Part shown: in pieces, positions 26,510 through 34,954 of the stretch
Layout of the letters: every line of letters starts with the position of its first letter
Numbering within the stretch: position 1 is the stretch's first letter
Assembly: GCA_963702165.1 (NCBI GenBank)
Contig: OY969722.1
Span: 2,418,001-2,482,000 of the forward strand
DNA length: 64,000 nt
Source of the DNA: Terrimesophilobacter sp963702165
GTDB taxonomy: Bacteria > Actinomycetota > Actinomycetes > Actinomycetales > Microbacteriaceae
Direction of reading: 5' to 3'
Position numbers and translations under genes: made by a program
The notes under the pieces: generated by a model
What the model saw: only the letters and a program-made list of their open reading frames with translations
What the model was told of the DNA's origin: nothing
Databases searched by the model: none

Positions 26510-27871
26510 CTAGAACTCCGGAATTGCCGCAGTTCGCGACCGGGCGGGTTCCCCAGCGAATGCCTCCGCAATCGCGGTCTTCAGCAGCTCGGAGCTCGAG
26601 TCGATGACTGTGCTGAAGCCGAGCCGGCGGATTTCGGCGGTGCGCTGCTTGGCGTTGGACACCGCACGGATCTCGCCGGCCAGGCTGATCTCCCCGACCG
26701 CGGCCAGGGTTGATGGCAGTGGCTGGTCACGCGCGGCGCTGCAGAGCGCGAGCGCGATGGCGAGGTCGGCGCCGGGCTCTGTGACCCGGATCCCGCCGAC
26801 CGTCGAGACGTAGACATCCTTCTCGGCTACTCGCTCGCCCACTCGCTGGCCGAGCACCGCGAGCAGCATCGCTACGCGTGAGGAGTCGACGCCGTTGACA
26901 ACGCGGCGGGGCTGCGGTGCCGTGGTGGGCACGATGAGCGCCTGGATCTCCACCGGGAGCGGCCGCCGCCCCTCCATCGCGACCGTCACGCAGGTGCCGC
27001 TGACCGGCTGCCGGGTGTGGCTGAGGAACAGCCCGCTGGGGTCGGCGACCTCCGCGATGCCGTCGCCGGTCATCTCGAAACAGCCGACCTCATCCGTGGG
27101 TCCGAACCGGTTCTTGTGCGCCCGGATGAAGCGCAGTGACGTGTGCCTGTCGCCTTCGAACTGGCAGACCACGTCGACCAGGTGCTCGAGCAGTCGGGGG
27201 CCGGCGATCGAGCCGTCTTTGGTGACGTGACCGACGAGCAGCACCGGCAGGTTGCGTTCCTTCGAGACGCGGATGAGCGTCGCGGCGACCTCCCGCACCT
27301 GGGACGGCCCGCCCGCGAGTCCTTCGCTCAGCGAGCTCGACACCGTCTGCACCGAGTCGACGATCAGCAGTTGCGGCTTGACCTGGTCGATCTGGCCGAG
27401 CACCGTCGCGAGGTCGGTTTCCGCGGCGAGGTAGAGGTTGTCGCGCAGCGCCCCGGTGCGACCGGCGCGCAACCGCACCTGGCTGGCGGACTCCTCAGCG
27501 GTGACGTAGAGCACGCGTTGGCCGGATGCCGCGGCGCGCGAGGCGACGGCGAGCAGCAGGGTCGACTTGCCGACGCCTGGCTCGCCACTGAGCAGCACCG
27601 TTGCGCCCGGCACGATGCCGCCGCCGAGCACACGGTCGAACTCGGCGATGCCCGTCGGCCAGTGCGCAACCTCGGCGGCATCGACCGCGGTGATCGGCTT
27701 GGCGACCCGGTCGTCGCCGATCCGCACCGCGTTTACCGTGCGCAGGATGCCGGTGGCCGCGCCCATCTCGACGACCGTGCCCCACGACTGGCACTCGCCG
27801 CAGCGGCCGACCCACTTGATGGTCGTCCAACCACACTCGGAGCAGCGGTAGTCGGTGGTGGGGCGGGCCAT
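26510..27871 (-). CDS. radA: DNA repair protein RadA/Sms
   Basis: A 453-residue RecA-like helicase loader for branch migration in recombination. The N-terminal zinc finger has C10, C13, C24 and C27 (CSECGW...CGEC). Walker A GEPGVGKST, the RadA-specific HKNRFG motif and a C-terminal Lon-like domain are all present. The start is the ATG giving MARPTTDYRC; the frame is open upstream but lacks homology. The gene follows the SGNH hydrolase by 10 bases. Confidence 0.96.
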   Translation of the reverse strand: MARPTTDYRCSECGWTTIKWVGRCGECQSWGTVVEMGAATGILRTVNAVRIGDDRVAKPITAVDAAEVAHWPTGIAEFDRVLGGGIVPGATVLLSGEPGVGKSTLLLAVASRAAASGQRVLYVTAEESASQVRLRAGRTGALRDNLYLAAETDLATVLGQIDQVKPQLLIVDSVQTVSSSLSEGLAGGPSQVREVAATLIRVSKERNLPVLLVGHVTKDGSIAGPRLLEHLVDVVCQFEGDRHTSLRFIRAHKNRFGPTDEVGCFEMTGDGIAEVADPSGLFLSHTRQPVSGTCVTVAMEGRRPLPVEIQALIVPTTAPQPRRVVNGVDSSRVAMLLAVLGQRVGERVAEKDVYVSTVGGIRVTEPGADLAIALALCSAARDQPLPSTLAAVGEISLAGEIRAVSNAKQRTAEIRRLGFSTVIDSSSELLKTAIAEAFAGEPARSRTAAIPEF

Positions 27872-27881
27872 GGCAAGAAGC

Positions 27882-28691
27882 CTAGGCGGTGCCTCCGTCA
27901 CTGGCTGTCGCCGCCACCGGTGTCGCCTCGGCGGTTGTGGAAGGCCTGCTCGTCGGCTCGCCCAATGAGGAGAGGCGCTTGTCGACCAGCGGCAGGAAGG
28001 CATCCGCCCACACCCGATGACCACGGTCGTTGGGATGGAAGTAGTCCGCCGACGCGTGGTAAAAGGCGGTGCGGGCGACCCCCTGGCGGCGCGTGGTCTC
28101 ATAGATCGGCGCGACCCGGAAGCCAAGCTGGTCCGCCAGCTCGTGCACGATGTCGTTGGCCATGCGCGCGTTCTTGTTGGGCTGGCCGATGAAGAAGCAC
28201 GGCACCTCGCCGATGATCGCGTGCTTCGGCACCGACTCGAGCAGGCTCCGCAGCTCCCGCTCGAACCGTTTCGGCTCGAAGTCGGCCATGTCGTTCGCGC
28301 CCACCGCCACTGTCATGACGTCTGCTTTCAGGCTCACGATCTGCGGCAACTGCACCGCGAGGGCCTCCCGCAGGCGTGCGCCCGAGACGCTGAGGTTGAC
28401 GGCGCGCACCGACTTCCCGGATGCGTTGCGGAGGTGCTTGGCGATCGCCCCCACGTAGCCACGGTGCGGCTTGCTCGCGCCGACCCCCTGCGCGGCCGAG
28501 TCGCCGATCGCGACGTACAGCAGCTCGCCCTCCCGTTTGCCGTGTTCGCGCCACCACTTGGCGTTCAGGTGCAGCGTCTCGGCGATGCGCTGTGCGCCCC
28601 GGCTCTTCCGGATGCGGATGTACGCCCACCAGCCACCGAAGAGGGCCACCGCGTAGACGATCGCGACGAGTGCTCGTTTCACGTCGAGCAT
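27882..28691 (-). CDS. SGNH/GDSL-family hydrolase
   Basis: A 269-residue esterase-like protein with an N-terminal membrane anchor (about 5-24, RALVAIVYAVALFGGWWAYI). Block I is AIGDSAAQGVGA with the catalytic serine, block III is GANDM, and block V is DYFHPNDRGH with the catalytic Asp/His pair, so the active site is complete. The substrate is unknown; acyl chains or cell-envelope esters are plausible. It is cotranscribed with radA by position. Confidence 0.88.
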   Translation of the reverse strand: MLDVKRALVAIVYAVALFGGWWAYIRIRKSRGAQRIAETLHLNAKWWREHGKREGELLYVAIGDSAAQGVGASKPHRGYVGAIAKHLRNASGKSVRAVNLSVSGARLREALAVQLPQIVSLKADVMTVAVGANDMADFEPKRFERELRSLLESVPKHAIIGEVPCFFIGQPNKNARMANDIVHELADQLGFRVAPIYETTRRQGVARTAFYHASADYFHPNDRGHRVWADAFLPLVDKRLSSLGEPTSRPSTTAEATPVAATASDGGTA

Positions 28692-28774
28692 CCTAGAAAC
28701 GATGCTTCCGGATGCGCTGTGTGCCGGCCACTCGATGCCCGCGAATGCGCAGGGCGTTCCAACCCGGGCCGACT

Positions 28775-28780
28775 TAGGCT
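28775..28780 (+). promoter_or_regulatory. -10 candidate TAGGCT, leaderless type
   Basis: TAGGCT ends exactly 6 bases before the ATG at 28787. Confidence 0.4.
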
Positions 28781-28786
28781 GTCGCC

Positions 28787-30013
28787 ATGTTCACGGATGT
28801 GGACGTGCTCGTCATCGGCGCCGGGCAGGCCGGGCTTGCGGCCAGCCGGGAACTCTCGGCCGCGTCCGTGGAGCATGTGGTGCTGGAGCGGGATCGGATC
28901 GGTGCTGCGTGGGCCCACCGCTGGGACTCGTTCGCTCTGGTGACGCCGAACCACTTCACTCTGCTCCCCGGCGGCGAGTACGCGGGCGATGAGCCGGACG
29001 GGTTCCTCTCGCGTGAGCAGATCGTCGCGTTTCTGGGCGACTATGCCGCATCCTTCGCCGCCCCGGTCGAGGAGGGGGTCGAGGTGGAGTCGCTCGTCGC
29101 ATCCGATGGCGGATTCAGCGCCTCCACCAGCCGTGGTGAGCTGCGCGCCCGCCGGGTCGTGGTCTGCACCGGCGCCTATCAGCGGGAGCATCTGCCGGCG
29201 TTCGCGGCCGACTTGCAGCGCCGATTGCCGGTTGTCGGATCGGTCGAGTATCGATCGCCTGAGGCCCTGCCCGGGAGCCGGGTGCTGGTCGTCGGCGGCG
29301 GCCAGACCGCGTGCCAGCTCGCCGATGAGCTGCAGCGCGCCGGACGCGAGGTGACGCTCGCGGCAGGGCGCGCTTCCGCGATGCCTCGGCGAATCGCGGA
29401 GCGGGACATCTTCTACTGGCTGTGGGAGGCGGGCTTCTTCGAGCAGACCCTCGACGACATGCCCGGTCCCATGGTGCGCTTTGCGGCGAACCCGACGGTC
29501 ACCGGCGCGCACGGTGGGCATGACCTCAGCCTGCGCACGCTGGCGGCCGACGGTGTGCGGCTCATCGGACGCGTGCAGGGGGTTGAGGATGGGCGGCTCG
29601 TCGTCGCAGACGACTTCCCGGAAACCGCTGCGGCTGCGGACGAGGGCTTTCGGCAGTTCGGCCAGCTTGCGACGCTTGTCGCCGAGAATCGCGGATGGCC
29701 GGCGCCCGAGCTTCCGAGCGTGCCCGCGGATCCGCTCACCGCGGCACCGGCACCGAGCTTGAGCGAACTGGATGCCGTGGTCGTTGCGTGTGGCTTCCGT
29801 CCGGACTACAGCTGGATCGACGTGCCTGACCTCGTTGACGTCATGGGCTTCCCGATGCACCAGGACGGGGTCAGTGCCCGGGTGGACGGGTTGTCCTTCC
29901 TCGGCATGCCGTGGATGAGGTCGCGCAAGTCGCCGCTGCTGATGGGTGTTGGTGAGGACGCAGCGCACCTGGTTCGTCAGCTGCGGCGCAATAGCGGCAT
30001 CCGCGTGTACTAA
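28787..30013 (+). CDS. FAD-dependent monooxygenase-like oxidoreductase
   Basis: A 408-residue flavoprotein. The FAD-binding fold opens with VLVIGAGQAGLAASREL (residues about 7-23), and a second nucleotide-binding fold, VLVVGGGQTACQLADEL, lies near 165-181. ERDRIGAAWAHRWDSFALVTPNH in outline is the family's Trp-rich segment near the flavin. It resembles flavin-containing monooxygenases and CzcO-type proteins; the substrate is unknown. It stands alone upstream of tRNA-Ser. Confidence 0.82.
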   Translation: MFTDVDVLVIGAGQAGLAASRELSAASVEHVVLERDRIGAAWAHRWDSFALVTPNHFTLLPGGEYAGDEPDGFLSREQIVAFLGDYAASFAAPVEEGVEVESLVASDGGFSASTSRGELRARRVVVCTGAYQREHLPAFAADLQRRLPVVGSVEYRSPEALPGSRVLVVGGGQTACQLADELQRAGREVTLAAGRASAMPRRIAERDIFYWLWEAGFFEQTLDDMPGPMVRFAANPTVTGAHGGHDLSLRTLAADGVRLIGRVQGVEDGRLVVADDFPETAAAADEGFRQFGQLATLVAENRGWPAPELPSVPADPLTAAPAPSLSELDAVVVACGFRPDYSWIDVPDLVDVMGFPMHQDGVSARVDGLSFLGMPWMRSRKSPLLMGVGEDAAHLVRQLRRNSGIRVY

Positions 30014-30023
30014 ACTCTTCCCC

Positions 30024-30111
30024 GGTACCGTGTCCGAGCGGCCGAAGGTGCAACTCTCGAAAAGTTGTGTGGGTTTACGCCCACCGTGGGTTCAAATCCC
30101 ACCGGTACCGC
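30024..30111 (+). tRNA. tRNA-Ser (CGA)
   Basis: An 88-base class II tRNA with the long variable arm of serine tRNAs. Acceptor GGTACCG pairs with CGGTACC; the anticodon stem CAACT/AGTTG encloses CTCGAAA with anticodon CGA; the variable arm is GTGGG/CCCAC-like; the T-loop is TTCAAAT. Discriminator G is followed by encoded CCA (30112-30114). It reads UCG codons. Confidence 0.95.
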
Positions 30112-30119
30112 CAACAGGA

Positions 30120-30146
30120 AAGGGCGCCCCGTGTGGGCGCCCTTTC
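30120..30146 (+). terminator. Terminator of tRNA-Ser
   Basis: AAAGGGCGCCC and GGGCGCCCTTT are exact 11-base arms with a 5-base loop, six bases after the tRNA CCA end. The following bases are C/T-rich. Confidence 0.85.
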
Positions 30147-30190
30147 GCTTTCCGGCGACAATTGTGTCGGCTGGCAATGGACCTTTCAGA

Positions 30191-30613
30191 TCATGCCGTC
30201 GGGCGGGCGAGGCCGGCTAGCCGGACGACCGCGGCGAAGCCGTCGTCGGTGCCTGGCCAGTGAGCAGGCACGGCGTCGAGGCCCGCGTGACGAACAACGC
30301 TGCGAAGCACAGCGGTCACGATGATGGCATCGTCCGCGTAACCCAGGACTGGGATGAAATCCGGGATCAGGTCGATCGGGATGGCAAGGTAGGCCAGCAG
30401 CAGGCCTAAGCGAACTCGGATTCCCCGCGGCATTGCCTTGTCGGCCGCGAGCCGCCGGATGAGGCGCAGCACGTCAGGTAATACCCTTAGCGCCTCCTTC
30501 AGGAGTGAGCCGCGAGGCTGGACGATGATCAGGGCGACCACAAGTGCGATCCACGCCAGCAGAATCGCAGCCGCGACGCCGATGACCAGATCCCACCAAA
30601 ACGAGCCTGACAT
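30191..30613 (-). CDS. DUF1232 (YkvA-like) membrane protein
   Basis: A 140-residue protein with an N-terminal membrane helix (WWDLVIGVAAAILLAWIALVVALIIV in outline) and the DUF1232 hairpin LLAYLAIPIDLIPDFIPVLGYADDAII. The chosen ATG excludes 22 upstream codons that come from the palindromic element at 30636-30684. Function unknown. It lies downstream of the MMPL gene on the same strand. Confidence 0.85.
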   Translation of the reverse strand: MSGSFWWDLVIGVAAAILLAWIALVVALIIVQPRGSLLKEALRVLPDVLRLIRRLAADKAMPRGIRVRLGLLLAYLAIPIDLIPDFIPVLGYADDAIIVTAVLRSVVRHAGLDAVPAHWPGTDDGFAAVVRLAGLARPTA

Positions 30614-30635
30614 CAGAGCTTCACCACCCTGCTGC

Positions 30636-30684
30636 GATTGTGCCACCCGGCGCCGAACGTTCGACCTCGGGTGGCACAAACGTC
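30636..30684. repeat. GTGCCA palindromic element, copy 1 (worn left end)
   Basis: TTGTGCCACCC and GGGTGGCACAA arms surround the conserved centre CGAACGTTCG (30654-30663). The right end continues as ACGTC; the matching outer left end is degenerate. It overlaps the stop codon of the MMPL gene. Confidence 0.7.
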
Positions 30685-33097
30685 ATCGGGAGGCGCGCAC
30701 CGGACGCGCGCGCTCGAGCGCCGCGCCCTCGACGTCCACGTTCGGCAGGATCCGGTCGAGCCACTTCGGCAGCCACCAGGCACCATCGCCGACGAGGTGC
30801 ATGACCGCCGGGATGAGCAGCATCCGCACCACAAAGGCATCCAGCAGCACGCCCATCGCCAGGCCGAACCCGATGGGTCGGATCATCGCCAGGTGTGAAA
30901 ACACGAAGCCGCCGAACACCGAGATCATGATGATCGCCGCCGCCGTTACAACGGCGCGGCCGCTGCGCAGCCCCGCGACCACCGCGGTGCGCGCGGGCAG
31001 CCCGTGCACGAACGCCTCGCGCATCCCGGACACCAGGAACAGCTGGTAGTCCATCGCCAGCCCGAACAGTACGCCCATGATCAGCAGCGGCGCGAAGTTC
31101 AGCACCGGCCCGGGGTCGTGCACGCCGAACAGCTCGCCCAGCCAGCCCCACTGGTACACCGCGGTGATGGCGCCGAACGCCGCGAACAGCGACAGCACGT
31201 AGCCGAGGGTCGCCATCAGCGGCACCAGGATCGACCGGAACACCAGGATCAGGATGATCAGCGACAGCCCGACGACCACCCCGAGGTAGAGCGGCAGCAC
31301 GTCCTGAAGCTTCTGCGACACGTCGATGTTGCCGCTCGCCTGACCAGCGACGCCGAGCTCGATGTCGCCATCCAGCGGCGAGAGAGCGCGCAGCGTGCCG
31401 ACCAGTTCCTCGGTGGACTGGCTGGACGGGCCGTCCTCCGGCACCACCTGGAAGGCCAGGAAATCACGGTCGCCGGATGCGCCGATCGGTGCGACAGCGG
31501 ACACATTGTCCTGCTCCATGAGGGTGCCCGCGACCTCCGCCTGGGTGGCCATCAGGTCCTCCTCGGCGACCGCATCCGGAAGCTCAGCGACCACCAGGAT
31601 CGCCCCGTTCTGCCCGGCGCCGAACTGGTCGGCGATGGTCACAAAGGTGCGGTACTGGGTCGAGTCCTGCGCCTCGGACGAACCATCCGGCAGCCCGAGT
31701 CGCATCGACAGCGCAGGGACCGCGATCACCAGCAGCGCGACCACCGCGACGAGCGCGCGCACCACGGCCCAGCCGGTGTTCATCGGCGCGAGCGCATTCT
31801 CGGTGTGCTCCGGATGCCCGATGCGGGTCCGCGCGCGCCGGTTCAGCACGCGCATCCCGAGCAGCGACAGCAGGGCCGGCGTGAAGCTGACCGCGACCAG
31901 CACGGCGATGAGCACACACACTGCGGCAACGGTGCCCATGACGCCCAGGAACGGGATGCCGGTGACGTTCAGCGCGAGCAGCGCCACCAGCACCGTGGAC
32001 CCGGCGAACACCACCGCGTTGCCCGAGGTGCCGTTCGCGAGCGCGATCGACTCGCTCACCTCGGCGCCGGCGAGCAGTTGGCGGCGGTGCCGGTTGATGA
32101 TGAACAGCGAGTAGTCGATGCCGACGGCGAGCCCCAGCATCACGCCCAGCACGGGGGTGACGGAGGTCATGTCGACGACTCCGGAGAACGCGAGCGACCC
32201 GGCCACGCCGACCCCGACGCCGACAACGGACGACACCAGCGGCAGCATGGCCGGCAGCAGTGCGCGCAGCATCACGATCAGCACGAGGGCGGCGATCAGC
32301 ACGCCGATGATCTCGCCCGGGCCCATCAGCCCCTCGAGCGATGTGGTGATCTCGGCCGAGACATCCACCCGTACGCCGTCGATCTGGGTCGACGTCACCC
32401 GGTCGAGGACGGCGTTCGTGACCTCGTCGGAGAGTGCGAACAGATCGTCCTTGAACGAGACCACGCCGATGGCCGTGCTGCCGTCGGCCGACACGGTCTG
32501 CAGCCCGGATGCGTAGCGGAGGAGGTCGGTGGCCGGCTTCAGTTTCGCGCGCGCGGCCCCGAGCTCCGCAGTCTTGGCATCAAGTGCGGCCTGCTGCTGG
32601 GCGAACTGCGGCTTGAGTTGCTCGAACATCCCGGCGGCCTGCGCCTGCGCGATCGCGGCGTCGAGCTGCTGCTGCCCGGCGTCGAGCTGTGCCTGGCCGT
32701 CGTCCAGCTGCGCGGTCGCATCCTGCAGCTGCTGCTCCTGAGCGTCACGTTCGGCGGCCACAGCGAAGGGGTCGATCGTGCCGGCGACACCGTCGATTTT
32801 GCCGAGCTCCGCCATGAGTGCGGCGATCTGCTCGCGTTGGGTGGCGTTGAGCGCTGATCCGTCTTCCGTCTGAAAGACCACGGTGCCGGATGCGCCGCCG
32901 AGGCCGGGTAGTTCGTCGGCAAGCAGGTTGGTGACCCGTTCCGTCTCCGTGCCCGGCACGGTCATGCTCGAGGCCAGCGTGCCGCCGAAGGCCAGGAAGG
33001 ACCCGGCGGCGACAGCGAGCGCAGCGAGCCATCCGAGGACCATGAGCCAGGCGCGTCGCGCGGAGAACCGGCCGAGACGGTAAAGGAGGTTGGCCAT
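30683..33097 (-). CDS. MMPL/RND-type membrane transporter
   Basis: An 804-residue protein with 12 predicted membrane helices in two repeats: helix 1 near residue 20, then a large outer domain (about 40-190) containing a Gln-rich coiled coil (LQDATAQLDDGQAQLDAGQQQLDAA in outline), five helices, a second outer loop, and the C-terminal bundle. The GxxxDY segment VGIDYSLFII in helix 4 and the equivalent FGLAMDYQLFLVSG are the proton-relay signatures. MMPL proteins export lipids or hydrophobic compounds. AAAGG precedes the ATG. A divergent TetR gene with an inverted repeat between them suggests local repression. Confidence 0.9.
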   Translation of the reverse strand: MANLLYRLGRFSARRAWLMVLGWLAALAVAAGSFLAFGGTLASSMTVPGTETERVTNLLADELPGLGGASGTVVFQTEDGSALNATQREQIAALMAELGKIDGVAGTIDPFAVAAERDAQEQQLQDATAQLDDGQAQLDAGQQQLDAAIAQAQAAGMFEQLKPQFAQQQAALDAKTAELGAARAKLKPATDLLRYASGLQTVSADGSTAIGVVSFKDDLFALSDEVTNAVLDRVTSTQIDGVRVDVSAEITTSLEGLMGPGEIIGVLIAALVLIVMLRALLPAMLPLVSSVVGVGVGVAGSLAFSGVVDMTSVTPVLGVMLGLAVGIDYSLFIINRHRRQLLAGAEVSESIALANGTSGNAVVFAGSTVLVALLALNVTGIPFLGVMGTVAAVCVLIAVLVAVSFTPALLSLLGMRVLNRRARTRIGHPEHTENALAPMNTGWAVVRALVAVVALLVIAVPALSMRLGLPDGSSEAQDSTQYRTFVTIADQFGAGQNGAILVVAELPDAVAEEDLMATQAEVAGTLMEQDNVSAVAPIGASGDRDFLAFQVVPEDGPSSQSTEELVGTLRALSPLDGDIELGVAGQASGNIDVSQKLQDVLPLYLGVVVGLSLIILILVFRSILVPLMATLGYVLSLFAAFGAITAVYQWGWLGELFGVHDPGPVLNFAPLLIMGVLFGLAMDYQLFLVSGMREAFVHGLPARTAVVAGLRSGRAVVTAAAIIMISVFGGFVFSHLAMIRPIGFGLAMGVLLDAFVVRMLLIPAVMHLVGDGAWWLPKWLDRILPNVDVEGAALERARPVRASR

Positions 33098-33162
33098 GCG
33101 CTGCCTTTCAGAGGGGGTGAACGTGCCGGGCGCGTCATTGGGCCGGAACCGAGCATAACCAA

Positions 33163-33188
33163 CACTTGTCGGAAATGCGACAGTTGTG
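33163..33188. promoter_or_regulatory. Imperfect inverted repeat between MMPL and TetR genes
   Basis: CACTTGTCG (33163-33171) and CGACAGTTGTG (33178-33188) pair as CAC..TGTCG/CGACA..GTG around a 6-base spacer. Placement in the divergent intergenic region makes it the likely TetR operator. Confidence 0.5.
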
Positions 33189-33224
33189 GGGAAACTAGGG
33201 GTGACTCGTGTGAGAATGGGCGGC

Positions 33225-33815
33225 ATGGATCCGCGTGTAGGTCGAACCAAGCGCAGCCTTCAGGGCGCGCTGTTCGACCTTGCGCGCGAGCGGCCGCTCG
33301 ACGACATCACCATCAGTGACGTGGTCGCGCGCGCCGACGTGAACCGCAGCACCTTCTATCAGCACTACTCCGACAAGGAGACGCTGCTCGCCGACGCCCT
33401 CGACGCATACGCAGAGGGCGCCGGGGCGACCCTGATCGGGCTGGACCTCCCGCTGGACAGCCCGCCTCCCGAGCTGGTCGCCTACCTGCGGCACCTCGAT
33501 GAAAACGCGTCGCTGTATCGTCGAGTGTTCGCTGACGGTGGCGCCGGGGTAGCGGTGGCCCGTCTGCGCGCGCGGATCGAGGCTATTGTGCGCGCAGGTC
33601 TGGAGACATCCGGTGCCGAGGGGTTCGACGGCATGCCGCCGGACGTGGTCGCCGCCGGGATCGCCGGTTCGGTGCTCGGCGCGATTGGCGCCTGGCTGGC
33701 GCGCGAGCCGCGCCCCGATGTGGAGACCGCGGCGGACTGGATCTGGCGCCTGCTGGTCGGTCCGGGCGACGAGCTCATGCGGCGTCCAGGAGCCGACGCG
33801 GCCACCGCGCGCTGA
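33225..33815 (+). CDS. TetR/AcrR-family repressor
   Basis: A 196-residue regulator. The N-terminal HTH is visible as ITISDVVARADVNRSTFYQHYSDKETLL, a strong TetR signature; the C-terminal ligand domain is Ala-rich and divergent. I start at the ATG giving MDPRVGRTKRSL; GTG 33210 (AGGGG eight bases upstream) and ATG 33216 are also possible. It is divergent from the MMPL transporter, which it probably represses, with the transported compound or a relative as inducer. Confidence 0.88.
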   Translation: MDPRVGRTKRSLQGALFDLARERPLDDITISDVVARADVNRSTFYQHYSDKETLLADALDAYAEGAGATLIGLDLPLDSPPPELVAYLRHLDENASLYRRVFADGGAGVAVARLRARIEAIVRAGLETSGAEGFDGMPPDVVAAGIAGSVLGAIGAWLAREPRPDVETAADWIWRLLVGPGDELMRRPGADAATAR

Positions 33816-33832
33816 GGTGCATCCCTCACGAT

Positions 33833-33884
33833 GACGTTTGTGCCACCCGGCGGCGAACGTTCGGCCTCGGACGGCACAAACGTC
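33833..33884. repeat. GTGCCA palindromic element, copy 2
   Basis: Perfect 12-base arms GACGTTTGTGCC (33833-33844) and GGCACAAACGTC (33873-33884) flank a 28-base middle with CGAACGTTCG. It lies between the converging TetR and DUF1918 genes. Confidence 0.8.
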
Positions 33885-33929
33885 TTCGGAAGGATCAGTC
33901 GAAGAGGTCTTCCAGCCCCACAAGAATGA

Positions 33930-34121
33930 TCAGACCTGCTCGCTGTGCTCCACGATGAAGTCGCCGCCGGGGAACACCACGCTCTCGCGCCCGTCATCGA
34001 ACCGCACCAGGTACGGTCCTGCCCCGTCCTCGCCACGCACCTCCGCAATGGTGCCGTGTCGGTCCGGCGCCTCGACGGTCCTGCCGCGGATGACCACCCT
34101 GTCTCCCACTTCCGCTCGCAT
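33930..34121 (-). CDS. DUF1918 domain protein
   Basis: A 63-residue SH3-like small barrel: GDRVVIRGRTVEAPDRHGTI, VRGEDGAGPYLVRFDDGRES and VFPGGDFIVEH in outline match DUF1918, a family frequent in Actinobacteria. GGAGG precedes the ATG. Function unknown. Confidence 0.9.
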   Translation of the reverse strand: MRAEVGDRVVIRGRTVEAPDRHGTIAEVRGEDGAGPYLVRFDDGRESVVFPGGDFIVEHSEQV

Positions 34122-34178
34122 CGCACACCTCCTGAGTCAACGGTAGGCATTCCCGCCGCGCGCGCAATCGGCTTGAAC

Positions 34179-34952
34179 TCAGGTCTGGTCGTGCGGACAC
34201 CAGTAGGCGATGCGCAGCTGCAGCTCATCGTCGCCGAGTTCGCCGCTCCGGATGCTCGTGCCGCAGCGCAGGCACGGTTGGCCGCCCCGGCCGTACACCC
34301 ACAGCGGCTGCCGGAAGTTTCCGGTCGTCACCCGGTTCGGCCGGTCCCTGTTGGCCACCAGCATCCGGTGCGCGGTATCGACCAGCCTCGGCAGGTCGTG
34401 CACCTCGCCGACCGCCCGGGTCGGCAGCACACCCCGCACGAAGCACAGTTCCACGCGGTACACGTTGCCGAGGCCGGCCATCACCCGCTGGTCCAGCACG
34501 GCCAGCCCGATCGGTCGTTCCGGGGCGGCGCGCAGACGGTGGAGGGCCTCGTCGGCATCCCAGTCCGGGCCGAGCAGGTCGGGGCCGAGGTAGCCGACGA
34601 CTTGCTCCTCGTCGCGCGTCGGCAGCACCTCGAGCACCCCGAGATCGAAGCCCACCGCGACCCAGTCGGCTGTCTCGAGCACCGCCCGGGCCTGATAGGC
34701 CGGCCGCTTCCACTTGGTGCCGTGCCGGTAGACGTGCCAGGAGCCCTCCATCTTCAGGTGGGAGTGGATGGTGAACTCGCCGACCCGCATCAGCAGGTGC
34801 TTGCCGCGGCTCACGACGTCGTGCACGCGCTCGCCGCTGAGGTCGACGGTCGCGAACGTCGGAACCCGGATGTCGCAGCGCGTCAGCACCGCGTCGGCCA
34901 GCACCTCATTCAGCGTGCGCGCCTCCTGGTAGACGGTGTCACCCTCTGGCAT
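34179..34952 (-). CDS. nei: Fpg/Nei-family DNA glycosylase
   Basis: A 257-residue base-excision repair enzyme that removes oxidised bases and cleaves the abasic strand. The catalytic N-terminus PEGDTV (Pro after Met, then Glu) is intact; the H2TH region LGNVYRVELCFVRGV and a C-terminal zinc-finger segment (CLRCG...WCPHDQ) are visible. The last zinc ligand appears to be His rather than the usual Cys, as in Nei2 subfamilies. It follows lhr with a 2-base gap. Confidence 0.9.
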   Translation of the reverse strand: MPEGDTVYQEARTLNEVLADAVLTRCDIRVPTFATVDLSGERVHDVVSRGKHLLMRVGEFTIHSHLKMEGSWHVYRHGTKWKRPAYQARAVLETADWVAVGFDLGVLEVLPTRDEEQVVGYLGPDLLGPDWDADEALHRLRAAPERPIGLAVLDQRVMAGLGNVYRVELCFVRGVLPTRAVGEVHDLPRLVDTAHRMLVANRDRPNRVTTGNFRQPLWVYGRGGQPCLRCGTSIRSGELGDDELQLRIAYWCPHDQT

Positions 34953-34954
34953 GG

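Noticed and set aside
26484..26532. CTGCGGCAA/TTGCCGCAG inverted repeat as a designed element at the radA end
   Set aside because: Arms are 9 bases, 31 apart, and the right arm lies in radA codons; a simple weak terminator or chance is enough.
30024..30146. tRNA-Ser as an integration site
   Set aside because: No integrase, direct repeat of the tRNA 3' end, or foreign block follows; the next gene is a DUF1232 protein on the reverse strand.
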